A stretch of DNA of 20,339 nt from Extensimonas sp963708545 (GTDB lineage Bacteria; Pseudomonadota; Gammaproteobacteria; Burkholderiales; Burkholderiaceae_C), in assembly GCA_963708545.1 (NCBI GenBank), contig CAVPUD010000117.1, positions 1-20,339 of the forward strand, read 5' to 3'. The first letter of the stretch is position 1; each line of letters begins with the position of its first letter. Under the pieces are notes generated by a model. It was not told where the DNA came from. It did no database searches and saw nothing but the letters and a program-made list of their open reading frames with translations. The position numbers and the translations under genes were made by a program. Shown here one piece after another: positions 10,651-17,866 of the stretch.

Positions 10651-12882
10651 TCAAGCCGCGGCTTTCACCTTGATGCGCCAGGAATGCAGCAGCGGCTCGG
10701 TATAGCCGCTGGGCTGCGTGAGGCCCTGGAAGACCAGATCGCACGCGGCCTGGTAAGCCATGCTGGTGTCGAAATGGCCAGCCATGGGGCGGTACAGCGG
10801 ATCGCCGGCGTTTTGCGCATCGACCACGGCGGCCATGCGCTCGAAGGTGGTGCGCACCTGCGCGCTGCTCACCACGCCATGCAGCAGCCAGTTGGCTACG
10901 TGCTGGCTGCTGATGCGTAACGTGGCGCGGTCTTCCATGAGGCCGATGTTGTGGATGTCGGGCACCTTGGAGCAGCCCACGCCCTGATCGACCCAGCGCA
11001 CCACGTAGCCCAGAATGCCTTGCAGGTTGTTGTCGAGCTCCTCCTGGCGCTCCTGCGCACTCCAGTTCGGCTGGCTTGCGACGGGCACCGTGAGCAGGCC
11101 CTGCAGCAGGCTTTCGCGCTGTGCATCGGCGTCGATGCGCTCGAGCTCCTGCTGCACCTGCGCGACGTTGACCTGGTGATAGTGCAGCGCGTGCAGCGTG
11201 GCCGCGGTGGGATTGGGCACCCAGGCGGTATTGGCGCCGGCCTTGGGGTGGGCGATTTTTTGCTCGAGCATGGCCGCCATGAGGTCGGGCGCGGCCCACA
11301 TGCCTTTGCCGATCTGCGCCTTGCCGCGCAGCCCGCAGCCCAGGCCCACGAGCACATTGTTTTTTTCGTATGCCTGAATCCAGGCGCTGTTTTTCATATC
11401 ACCCTTGCGGATCATGGGGCCAGCGTGCATCGCGGTGTGGATTTCGTCGCCCGTGCGGTCGAGGAAGCCCGTGTTGATGAACGCCACGCGGCTCGCGGCG
11501 GCGGCGATGCAGGCCTTGAGGTTCACGCTGGTGCGGCGCTCTTCATCCATGATGCCAAGCTTCACGGTGCTGTCGGGCAAGCCCAGCATCTGCTCGACGC
11601 GGCCGAACAATTCCGCGGCAAAGGCCACTTCGGCTGGGCCGTGCATCTTGGGTTTGACGATGTACACCGAGCCGGCGCGCGAGTTGCGCAGCGCCTCACC
11701 GGAGGGCAGCTTGCCATGGCCTTGCAGGTCGTGCAGCGCGATCGTAGTGGTGACGACGGCGTCCATGATGCCTTCGGGAATCTCCTTGACCGTGCCGTCG
11801 GCGGCGGTGTAGAGGATGGCCGGGTTGGTCATCAGGTGGCCCACGTTGCGCACGAACAGCAGCGACCGCCCCGGCAAGCGCAGCGTGCCTTGGCCGTCGG
11901 GCGCGGTGTAGCTGCGGTCGGGGTTGAGGCCGCGCGTGAGCGTCTTGCCATTTTTCTCGAACGATTCGGTGAGCGTGCCGCGCAGGATGCCCAGCCAGTT
12001 GCTGTAGCCCAGCAGCTTGTCTTCGGCATCCACGGCCGCCACCGAGTCTTCGAGGTCGAGGATGGTCGAGAGCGCCGCTTCGAGCACCACGTCGCTCACG
12101 CCTGCGGCGTCGCTCTGGCCTATGGGTGTGTTGCGGTTGATCTGGATTTCGATGTGCAGGCCGTGGTGGCGTAGCAGCACGGCGCTGGGCTGGGCTGCAT
12201 CACCGCGGTAGCCGACGAACTGCGCGGCATCTTGCAGCCCCGTGCTGCCGCCGGCTTGCAGCGCCACGGTAAGATGCCCGCCGTCCACGCGGTAGGCGTT
12301 GGCGTCGGCGTGCGAGCCCTGCGCCAGCGGTGCAAAGGCGTCGAGCAGGCGGCGCACGTAGGCGATCACCTTGGCGCCACGCACGGGGTTGTAAGCCTTG
12401 CCGTCGGGCGTGCGCCTGGTCGCGCCGTCAGTTTCGGGCAGCACGTCGGTGCCGTAGAGCGCGTCGTACAGGCTCCCCCAGCGCGCGTTGGCGGCGTTGA
12501 GCGCATAGCGCGCGTTCAAAATCGGCACCACGAGCTGCGGGCCGGCCTGCGAGGCGAGCTCGGCGTCGACGTTCGCCGTGCTCACCTGCACCTGCGCGGG
12601 TTGCGGCACGAGGTAGCCGATTTGTTCGAGAAAGGCGCGGTACGCGGCCATGTCTTGAATGGGGCCAGGGTGCGCCTTGTGCCAGGCGTCGAGCTCGGCC
12701 TGCAGGCGGTCGCGCTCAGCCAGCAGAGCGATGTTCTTGGGCGCGAGGTCGGCCACGATGGCATCGAAGCCGCGCCAGAACGCGGCACTTTCGACGCCGA
12801 TGCCGGGCAGCACCTGCTGCTCGATGAAGTCGTACAGGATGGTGGCTACCTGCAGGCGGTGGATGGTGGTGCGTGCGGTCAT
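10651..12882 (-). CDS. glcB: Malate synthase G
   Basis: The 743-residue G-isoform condenses glyoxylate and acetyl-CoA to malate, for the glyoxylate cycle or glycolate use. Predicted catalytic residues line up with the E. coli enzyme: R345 (RNVGHL; E. coli R338), E447 (MDEERR; E427), D475 (NTGFLDRTGDE; D455) and catalytic-base D651 (GLMEDRATLRIS; D631). C637 (GVGCSKVPD) matches the oxidisable C617. The start MTARTTIHRLQVATILYDFI has GAGAGGA upstream. The frame is open far beyond it, to 13890, but that stretch is the antisense of the LysR gene. It is divergent from that regulator across 144 bases, which suggests direct control. No glycolate oxidase genes lie next to it here. Confidence 0.97.
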   Translation of the reverse strand: MTARTTIHRLQVATILYDFIEQQVLPGIGVESAAFWRGFDAIVADLAPKNIALLAERDRLQAELDAWHKAHPGPIQDMAAYRAFLEQIGYLVPQPAQVQVSTANVDAELASQAGPQLVVPILNARYALNAANARWGSLYDALYGTDVLPETDGATRRTPDGKAYNPVRGAKVIAYVRRLLDAFAPLAQGSHADANAYRVDGGHLTVALQAGGSTGLQDAAQFVGYRGDAAQPSAVLLRHHGLHIEIQINRNTPIGQSDAAGVSDVVLEAALSTILDLEDSVAAVDAEDKLLGYSNWLGILRGTLTESFEKNGKTLTRGLNPDRSYTAPDGQGTLRLPGRSLLFVRNVGHLMTNPAILYTAADGTVKEIPEGIMDAVVTTTIALHDLQGHGKLPSGEALRNSRAGSVYIVKPKMHGPAEVAFAAELFGRVEQMLGLPDSTVKLGIMDEERRTSVNLKACIAAAASRVAFINTGFLDRTGDEIHTAMHAGPMIRKGDMKNSAWIQAYEKNNVLVGLGCGLRGKAQIGKGMWAAPDLMAAMLEQKIAHPKAGANTAWVPNPTAATLHALHYHQVNVAQVQQELERIDADAQRESLLQGLLTVPVASQPNWSAQERQEELDNNLQGILGYVVRWVDQGVGCSKVPDIHNIGLMEDRATLRISSQHVANWLLHGVVSSAQVRTTFERMAAVVDAQNAGDPLYRPMAGHFDTSMAYQAACDLVFQGLTQPSGYTEPLLHSWRIKVKAAA

Positions 12883-13026
12883 CGGGGTTCCTCTCGGAAA
12901 AGGGAGCAAAACACGGGTGCGCGCTGCGCGGCGTGCGAAAGTGGGGCACTGTATTCGATTTGTCCGCACGCATAAATCCCTTGAAAATATCGAAACCTGC
13001 AACTTTTTTGCAAAAGTAAAAAGTGG
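12883..13026. promoter_or_regulatory. glcB / LysR divergent promoter region
   Basis: The 144-base region between the two divergent starts is AT-richer than its surroundings (12955-13020). A dyad CTTTTTTGCAAAAG (13003-13016) has the T-N11-A form typical of LysR-type operators and sits just before the regulator's own start, suited to autoregulation. A Shine-Dalgarno for glcB is near 12890. I could not assign -35/-10 boxes with confidence. Confidence 0.45.
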
Positions 13027-13971
13027 ATGGACAAGCTCAAGGCCTTTGCCTCCTTCGTCACCGTGGCCACGCGCGGCAGCCTGAGCGCCGCGGCGCGCGC
13101 TGAAGGTGTGGCGCCCGCGCTGATCGGGCGGCGCATCGACGCGCTCGAAACGCACCTGGGCGTCAAACTTCTCGTGCGCACCACCCGACGCATCAGCCTC
13201 ACGCACGAGGGCAGCGCCTTCCTCGAGGACTGCCAGCGTCTGCTTGCCGACGTCGCCCATGCCGAGGCCAGCGTGTCGGCCGGCGGCGTGCGTGCGGCGG
13301 GGCATTTGCGCATCACGGCGCCTGCGGGCTTCGGGCGGCGCCATGTCGCGCCGTTGCTGCCGCGGTTTCGCGCAACGCACCCTGAAGTGACGCTGTCGCT
13401 TTCGCTCAGCGACCGCGTGCTCGATCTGGCCGCCGAGGGCTTCGACTGCGCGGTGCGGGTGGGTGATTTTCCCGACTCGTCGCTCGTGAGCATCCGCCTC
13501 GCGGACAACCGGCGTCTGTGCGTGGCCACGCCCGACTACCTGCAGCGCCGCGGCACGCCGCAGCACCCGAGCGAGCTGGCGGCGCACGATTGCCTTGCGC
13601 TCTCGAGCGCGGCGGCGCAGACGCGCGGTTGGGCGTTTCGCGTGCCGGCATCCGGTGGCGGCGCCGGCGGTGGGGGCGGCAGCGAAATCGTGCACTTCAA
13701 ACCCGCCGGGCCGCTCGACTGTTCGGACGGGCAAGTGCTGCACGATTGGTGCCTCGCGGGCCATGGCATCGCCTGGCGCAGCACCTGGGAGGTGGCCGCC
13801 GACATCGCCGCGGGCCGGCTCGTCGAAGTGCTGGCAACGTATGCCGCGCCGCCCAACGGTATTTACGCGGTGTTTTTGCAACGCAAGCACCTGCCGCTGC
13901 GCCTGCGTCTATGGATAGACTTCCTCAAGCACAATTACGCGCAGCCGGGGTTCTTCGGGCAGGCTGCCTGA
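13027..13971 (+). CDS. LysR-family transcriptional regulator
   Basis: The protein has 314 residues. The N-terminal winged helix-turn-helix is MDKLKAFASFVTVATRGSLS followed by AAARAEGVAPALIGRRIDAL and LGVKLLVRTTRRISLTHEG. A linker helix and a periplasmic-binding-protein-like effector domain follow (LRITAPAGFGRRHVAPLLPR, CAVRVGDFPDSSLVSIRLAD, VLHDWCLAGHGIAWRSTWEV). A glycine tract lies at residues 210-218 inside the effector domain, where most relatives have a short turn. The divergent arrangement with glcB makes it the probable regulator of malate synthase, with a glyoxylate-pathway metabolite as possible ligand; that is inference. The Shine-Dalgarno is poor (AAGTGG). Confidence 0.9.
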   Translation: MDKLKAFASFVTVATRGSLSAAARAEGVAPALIGRRIDALETHLGVKLLVRTTRRISLTHEGSAFLEDCQRLLADVAHAEASVSAGGVRAAGHLRITAPAGFGRRHVAPLLPRFRATHPEVTLSLSLSDRVLDLAAEGFDCAVRVGDFPDSSLVSIRLADNRRLCVATPDYLQRRGTPQHPSELAAHDCLALSSAAAQTRGWAFRVPASGGGAGGGGGSEIVHFKPAGPLDCSDGQVLHDWCLAGHGIAWRSTWEVAADIAAGRLVEVLATYAAPPNGIYAVFLQRKHLPLRLRLWIDFLKHNYAQPGFFGQAA

Positions 13972-13997
13972 GGGCTCCATCTCTTAGAACCTATTCT

Positions 13998-14104
13998 TAT
14001 TGATCCGGCCCTGTGAAGTTTGAACCGTTCGCCCTGAGCCTGTCGAAGGGCTTCGACAGGCTCAGCCCGAACGGAATTTGAGATTTCATCGGGCCGGATC
14101 AATA
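13998..14104. repeat. 107-bp near-perfect palindrome (REP-like element)
   Basis: The outer arms are a perfect 14-bp inverted repeat, TATTGATCCGGCCC (13998-14011) and its complement (14091-14104). The inner arms are 24 bp with two mismatches (14025-14048 against 14051-14074) around a 2-base centre. The stretches between outer and inner arms also pair imperfectly, so each strand can fold into a single long hairpin. The inner arm, read as protein, gives the VRAEPVEALRQAQGER string often seen in spurious translations of a widespread betaproteobacterial repeat (from memory). It sits 26 bases after the LysR stop and 31 bases before the next ATG, where it could also stop transcription. Confidence 0.85.
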
Positions 14105-14135
14105 GACTCTGTTTTTCTCTGAAAGGGGATTCGCC

Positions 14136-14582
14136 ATGACCCTCGAAGCCTTGCTGGCCGCCGTGCACCTGGTGGCCGTGCTGACCTTGACGGTGTTCCT
14201 CTCGAGCCAAGCCGCGCTGTGCCGCATCGAATGGCTCAACGCCGCGGTGGTGCAGCGCCTGGGCCGCTTGAATGTGATCTACCTCGTGTGCCTGGCTGCC
14301 GTGCTGGCCACAGGGCTCGCGCGGGTGTTCTGGGGCATCAAGGGCGCGGCGTGGTACGCGCCGCAGCCGCTCTTGCACCTCAAGGTGACGCTGTTCGTGC
14401 TCATGGCGGCCTTGCACGTGGCGCCCACGCTGGCCTTGCGCCGCTGGCAGCGCACGCTGCATTCCGCGGGCGCGCTGCCCAGCGCCGACGCGGTGCGCAC
14501 GGTGCGCCGGCTCATCATGTTCGAGTCGCACCTGCTGCCAGTGATTGCCGTGCTCGCCGTGTTCTGGGCGCGCGGCTGGTAA
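14136..14582 (+). CDS. DUF2214-like integral membrane protein
   Basis: The 148-residue protein has four predicted membrane helices, at about residues 4-24, 45-64, 80-98 and 126-146. It resembles the DUF2214 family in layout and in the segments LNVIYLVCLAAVLATGLARV, FWGIKGAAWYAP and LLHLKVTLFVLMAALHVAPT. The biochemical function is not known to me. There are no cysteine clusters, and the few histidines in or near helices do not make a clear metal or heme site. A good AAGGGGA Shine-Dalgarno precedes the ATG. The gene stands alone, between the palindrome and the convergent psiF-like gene, and may be horizontally mobile with neither. Confidence 0.75.
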   Translation: MTLEALLAAVHLVAVLTLTVFLSSQAALCRIEWLNAAVVQRLGRLNVIYLVCLAAVLATGLARVFWGIKGAAWYAPQPLLHLKVTLFVLMAALHVAPTLALRRWQRTLHSAGALPSADAVRTVRRLIMFESHLLPVIAVLAVFWARGW

Positions 14583-14598
14583 AACTGCACCGCCGCCG

Positions 14599-14626
14599 AA
14601 AAAGCAAAAGCCGACGCAAGGCCGGC
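14599..14626 (-). terminator. Possible terminator of the psiF-like gene
   Basis: On the minus strand a short stem GCCG/CGGC is followed by TTTTGCTTTTT. The T-rich tail fits an intrinsic terminator for the gene ending at 14649, but the stem is short, and overlapping AAGGCCGGCCTT gives an alternative fold. Confidence 0.3.
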
Positions 14627-14648
14627 CTTTGGGTTCAGCAGCGCAGGC

Positions 14649-15008
14649 TTATTTCTTGAGGCATTCGGCCATGAAGGCCTTGCGCTCGTCGCCTTTCTTG
14701 CCTTTGGCTTCGGCGCTGCAGACTTTCATCTTTTCCTGCTGAGTTTGGGGTGCGGCGGCTTGACTGGCTGCAGCGGCGGGGGCGCCAGCAGGCTTATTGC
14801 TCAGGCATTCTTTCATGAAGGCCTTGCGCTCGTCGCCCTTCTTGCCCTTGGCCTGGGCGTTGCAAGCCTTCATTTTTTCCTGCTGCGCCGTGGGGGCAGC
14901 GGCGGGCTTGCTCGCTGCACCGGCCGCGGCGCTGGCGCTGTCGGCGGCGTGGGCGGAGCCCATCGCGAGGGCGAGGCCCAGCACGGACATGGAAAGAAGC
15001 TGTTTCAT
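14649..15008 (-). CDS. psiF: PsiF-like periplasmic protein with two PsiF repeats
   Basis: The 119-residue secreted protein has a clear Sec signal peptide (MKQLLSMSVLGLALAMGSAHA, likely cut after residue 21). An Ala/Pro-rich linker follows, then two PsiF repeats at residues 42-69 and 90-117, with the shared core QEKMK.C and AKGKKGDERKAFM and then ECL. Each repeat has two cysteines about 18 residues apart. PsiF is phosphate-starvation inducible in E. coli, but its role is unknown. No Pho box was identified here. Shine-Dalgarno AGGAGA lies six bases before the ATG. The upstream region is interrupted 21 bases above the start by the MITE-like element, so its promoter lies inside or beyond that element. 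Confidence 0.88.
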   Translation of the reverse strand: MKQLLSMSVLGLALAMGSAHAADSASAAAGAASKPAAAPTAQQEKMKACNAQAKGKKGDERKAFMKECLSNKPAGAPAAAASQAAAPQTQQEKMKVCSAEAKGKKGDERKAFMAECLKK

Positions 15009-15034
15009 GCGGTTCTCCTGAAAGAGTAGATAAA

Positions 15035-15208
15035 CCCAGATTGCCCATTAGGCGGTGCTGCGCACCTACGCGGGCGCTGGCGGACGCCTGACGGTCATTT
15101 TGGCCGCTGTTTCGGCGTCCATGGCACCGGCCATGGACTTCTCACCCGCGACCAAACTGCCGCGCCAGCCGCCTCGCCATCGTCCCGCGTCCTAATGGAC
15201 AATCTGGG
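15035..15208. mobile_element. MITE-like element, 174 bp, with terminal inverted repeats and ATAAA target duplication
   Basis: The ends are inverted copies: CCCAGATTGCCCATTAGG at 15035-15052 and CCTAATGGACAATCTGGG at 15191-15208, matching at 17 of 18 positions. Directly outside are the 5-bp direct repeats ATAAA (15030-15034 and 15209-15213), as left by transposition. Near the centre is a perfect 8-bp palindrome arm pair, GTCCATGG/CCATGGAC (15117-15124 with 15131-15138). The sequence on either side of it also pairs imperfectly, so the element can fold into an extended hairpin. It has no transposase and no credible open frame, so movement would need an enzyme supplied in trans. I cannot name its IS family. 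A non-mobile structured repeat is the alternative. Confidence 0.62.
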
Positions 15209-15395
15209 ATAAAGGAGTCAACAGGGCACGACACCCCGCCCACATTGCACCATAGCTCCAGCGCGCCCACAACGACCCACAGCAGTTCACTATGCCCGCG
15301 CGTGCCGCAAACGCCACAGCGGCGCCCTGGCGCCGGAATCCGGCGCGGGCCACTTGCGCCTGCAGTCGCGCCTGCCATCGCGTCAGAGCGCCCCG

Positions 15396-15401
15396 TAGAA
15401 T
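15396..15401 (+). promoter_or_regulatory. Candidate -10 box of argS
   Basis: TAGAAT (one mismatch to TATAAT) ends six bases before the argS ATG. At the usual spacing the transcript would start at or next to the A of the ATG, giving a leaderless mRNA. No convincing -35 box and no Shine-Dalgarno are present. Confidence 0.4.
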
Positions 15402-15407
15402 CGCGCG

Positions 15408-17105
15408 ATGCTTTCCGTCAAACAAGAATTGCTCGCCGACCTGGCGGCTGCGCTCGAACAACTCTCCCACGGTGCCGGCGCCAAGGCGGCCTTCGAATCG
15501 CCCAAGGTGGCCGCGCACGGCGACCTCGCCTGCACCGCCGCGCTGCAACTGGCCAAGCCGCTGCAGCTCAATCCGCGCCAAGTCGCAGAAAAACTGCGTA
15601 CTGCGCTGCTCGCAGCGCCCGCCTTCCAGCGCTGGGTGGCCAGCATAGAGGTCGCCGGCCCTGGCTTCATCAACCTGCGCCTGTTGCCCGCCGCACACCA
15701 GCAGGTGGTGCGCGAAGTGTTGACGGCCGGCGCGCGCTACGGCTTTCGGCCCGCGCACGGCGGCCGGGTGATCGTCGAATTCGTCTCGGCCAACCCCACG
15801 GGGCCCTTGCACGTGGGCCATGGGCGCCAGGCAGCCATAGGCGATGCGCTGTGCCACCTGTTCGCCTCGCAGGGCTGGAGCGTGCACCGCGAGTTTTATT
15901 ACAACGACGCGGGGGTGCAAATTCAAACGCTCGCGCGCAGCGTGCAGTTGCGCGCCAAGGGCTTCAAGCCCGGCGACCCGTGCTGGCCCACCGACCCCGA
16001 CAACCCCGAGAGCAAGAATTTTTACAACGGCGATTACATCCAGGACATCGCCGACGCCTTTCTCGCCCGGCAAACCGTGCAGGCCGACGATTGCGCCTTC
16101 AGCGCGAGCGGCGACGTCGAAGACATCGAATCGATCCGCCACTTCGCCGTGGCCTACCTGCGGCATGAACAAGACAAAGACCTACGCGCTTTCGACCTCA
16201 GGTTCGACCAGTATTACCTCGAGTCCAGCCTCTACACCAGCGGCCGCGTCGAGCAAGTCGTGCAGCGCCTGATTGCCAAGGGCAAGACGTACGAACATGA
16301 CGGCGCGCTGTGGCTCAAGACCACCGAGTACGGCGACGACAAAGACCGCGTCATGCGCAAACAGGACGGCAGCTACACCTATTTCGTGCCTGACGTGGCC
16401 TACCACGTGACGAAGTGGGAGCGCGGCTTCACCAAGGCCGTGAACGTGCAGGGCACGGATCATCATGGCACCATTGCGCGCGTGCGCGCCGGCCTGCAGG
16501 CGCTCGACTTCGGCATCCCGCCCGGCTACCCCGACTACGTGCTGCACACCATGGTGCGCGTGACCAAGGGCGGGCAGGAGGTCAAGATCAGCAAGCGCGC
16601 GGGCAGCTATGTCACGCTGCGTGACCTGATCGAATGGACGAGCAAGGACGCGGTGCGCTTTTTCCTGCTCAGCCGCAAGCCCGACACCGAATACACCTTC
16701 GACGTCGATCTGGCCGTGGCGCAGAACAACGACAACCCGGTGTATTACGTGCAGTACGCCCATGCGCGCATCTGCTCGGTGCTCGCCGCCTGGGGTGGCG
16801 ACGTGGCTGCGCTCGCGCAGGTTGACCTTTCGCCCCTGCAAGGCCGTGAGGCGCAGGCGCTGATGCTGCAATTGGCCAAGTACCCCGACATGCTCAGTGC
16901 CGCCACGCACAGCGAGGCGCCGCATGACGTGACCTTCTACCTGCGCGACCTGGCCGCGAGCTACCACAGCTATTACGACGCCGAGCGCATCCTCGTCGAA
17001 GACGAAACCATCAAACACGCGCGCTTGGCCCTCGTCGCCGCCACGGCGCAGGTCTTGCGCAACGGCTTGGCGATGCTCGGCGTCTCGGCGCCGCAAAGAA
17101 TGTAA
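15408..17105 (+). CDS. argS: Arginyl-tRNA synthetase
   Basis: The 565-residue class I synthetase charges tRNA-Arg. The N-terminal Arg-tRNA synthetase domain (residues 1-95) precedes the Rossmann catalytic core. The HIGH-type motif is HVGH (135-138, in SANPTGPLHVGHGR) and the KMSKS-equivalent is KISKR (393-397, in GGQEVKISKRAGSYVT). The usual ArgRS stretches VNVQGTDHHGTIARVRAGLQ and NPVYYVQYAHARICSVL are present. The C-terminal DALR anticodon-binding domain ends at VLRNGLAMLGVSAPQRM. The start at 15408 gives the family-like MLSVKQELLADLAAAL. It lacks a Shine-Dalgarno but has a -10-like box directly upstream. It is followed after 12 bases by a SPOR-domain gene, probably in one operon. Confidence 0.98.
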   Translation: MLSVKQELLADLAAALEQLSHGAGAKAAFESPKVAAHGDLACTAALQLAKPLQLNPRQVAEKLRTALLAAPAFQRWVASIEVAGPGFINLRLLPAAHQQVVREVLTAGARYGFRPAHGGRVIVEFVSANPTGPLHVGHGRQAAIGDALCHLFASQGWSVHREFYYNDAGVQIQTLARSVQLRAKGFKPGDPCWPTDPDNPESKNFYNGDYIQDIADAFLARQTVQADDCAFSASGDVEDIESIRHFAVAYLRHEQDKDLRAFDLRFDQYYLESSLYTSGRVEQVVQRLIAKGKTYEHDGALWLKTTEYGDDKDRVMRKQDGSYTYFVPDVAYHVTKWERGFTKAVNVQGTDHHGTIARVRAGLQALDFGIPPGYPDYVLHTMVRVTKGGQEVKISKRAGSYVTLRDLIEWTSKDAVRFFLLSRKPDTEYTFDVDLAVAQNNDNPVYYVQYAHARICSVLAAWGGDVAALAQVDLSPLQGREAQALMLQLAKYPDMLSAATHSEAPHDVTFYLRDLAASYHSYYDAERILVEDETIKHARLALVAATAQVLRNGLAMLGVSAPQRM

Positions 17106-17117
17106 GGCAGGCAAAAC

Positions 17118-17771
17118 ATGCGCAAACGACAACACGGCGGCACCATCGTCGGCTTCATCATCGGCCTAGTCGTGGGCCTGGGCATTGCCCTGGTCGTGGC
17201 CGTCTATGTGACCAAGGTGCCCGTGCCCTTCATGAACAAGGGCGTCATCCGCTCGCCGGGCCAGGACGCGCAGGAAGACCAGAAGAACAAGAACTGGGAC
17301 CCGAACGCGCCGCTCTACGGCAAAAACCCGGCACCGGTCGCACAGCCCTCCGCGCAACCCGCCTCCACGCCAGCCGCCACGGCCGCGCCCGCGCCGGCCG
17401 ATGCAGAGGCCGCCGTCTCCGGCACCAAGCCCGCCGCCAGCAAACCCGGCGCCGGCAAAGCCGACGCCAAAGCCGGCTCCGCCGACCCCCTGGGTGAGCT
17501 TGCTGCGGCCCGCGCCGCGGCCGCGGACGGCGGCGCCTTCGACTACTTTGTGCAAGCCGGCGCTTTCCGCTCCGAGGCGGAAGCCGATGCCCAGCGCGCC
17601 AAACTGGCCATGCTGGGCTGGGAAGCGCGTGTGAGCGAGCGCGAGCAAAACGGCCGCACGGTGTTCCGCGTGCGCGTGGGGCCTTTTGCCAAACGTGACG
17701 ACGCCGAGGACCTCAAGGGCAAACTTGCGGCGGCCGGCGTGGACTCAGCGCTGGTGCGCGTGCAGCACTGA
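17118..17771 (+). CDS. SPOR-domain inner-membrane protein (FtsN-like)
   Basis: The 217-residue protein has a short cytoplasmic N-terminus (MRKRQHGG) and one transmembrane helix (about residues 9-31, TIVGFIIGLVVGLGIALVVA). A long Ala/Pro/Lys-rich periplasmic linker follows (about 45-135). The C-terminal SPOR domain (about 140-216) reads FDYFVQAGAFRSEAEADAQR, then FRVRVGPFAKRDDAEDLKGK. SPOR domains bind denuded glycan strands of septal peptidoglycan, so a role in cell division like FtsN is likely. True FtsN orthology cannot be shown by eye. It is 12 bases after argS and 95 bases before the dsbA-type gene, which matches the argS-SPOR-dsbA grouping I remember from other Burkholderiales. Confidence 0.9.
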   Translation: MRKRQHGGTIVGFIIGLVVGLGIALVVAVYVTKVPVPFMNKGVIRSPGQDAQEDQKNKNWDPNAPLYGKNPAPVAQPSAQPASTPAATAAPAPADAEAAVSGTKPAASKPGAGKADAKAGSADPLGELAAARAAAADGGAFDYFVQAGAFRSEAEADAQRAKLAMLGWEARVSEREQNGRTVFRVRVGPFAKRDDAEDLKGKLAAAGVDSALVRVQH

Positions 17772-17866
17772 GAACGTAAACGGCTTCTCAGCACAGCGCC
17801 AGAACCTTGTGCCGGTTCCGCGCTCATAGCCTTTCCCCCATCGACACCAACCGGAGAGACTTCACC

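Larger units (their letters stand above)
15009..15407. other. 399-base psiF-argS divergent intergenic region
   Basis: No gene is supported here. It contains the psiF ribosome-binding site (about 15015-15020), the MITE-like element (15035-15208) with its flanking ATAAA repeats, and about 190 bases leading to argS. The last part includes a -10-like TAGAAT at 15396-15401. Several short open frames cross the region on both strands, but none has a ribosome-binding site or recognisable product. Confidence 0.7.

Noticed and set aside
10951..12174. 407-codon + strand frame opposite glcB
   Set aside because: It is an antisense shadow of a confidently identified malate synthase, with low-complexity composition and no domain.
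12883..13890. N-terminal extension of malate synthase to 1079 residues
   Set aside because: The extension is antisense to the LysR gene. The family N-terminus and a good Shine-Dalgarno are at 12882.
13935..14531. 198-codon minus-strand frame through the palindrome
   Set aside because: It overlaps the palindromic repeat and the antisense of the DUF2214-like gene. Its VRAEPVEAL-type string is a known kind of spurious translation of that repeat.
15192..15220. AAAGGAG Shine-Dalgarno-like sequence just right of the MITE-like element
   Set aside because: No start codon follows at a suitable distance, so no gene is supported.
15192..16172. 326-codon minus-strand frame opposite argS that ends within the psiF-argS gap
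   Set aside because: Most of it is antisense to argS. Its end touches the right terminal repeat of the MITE-like element, which is not a transposase remnant as far as I can read.
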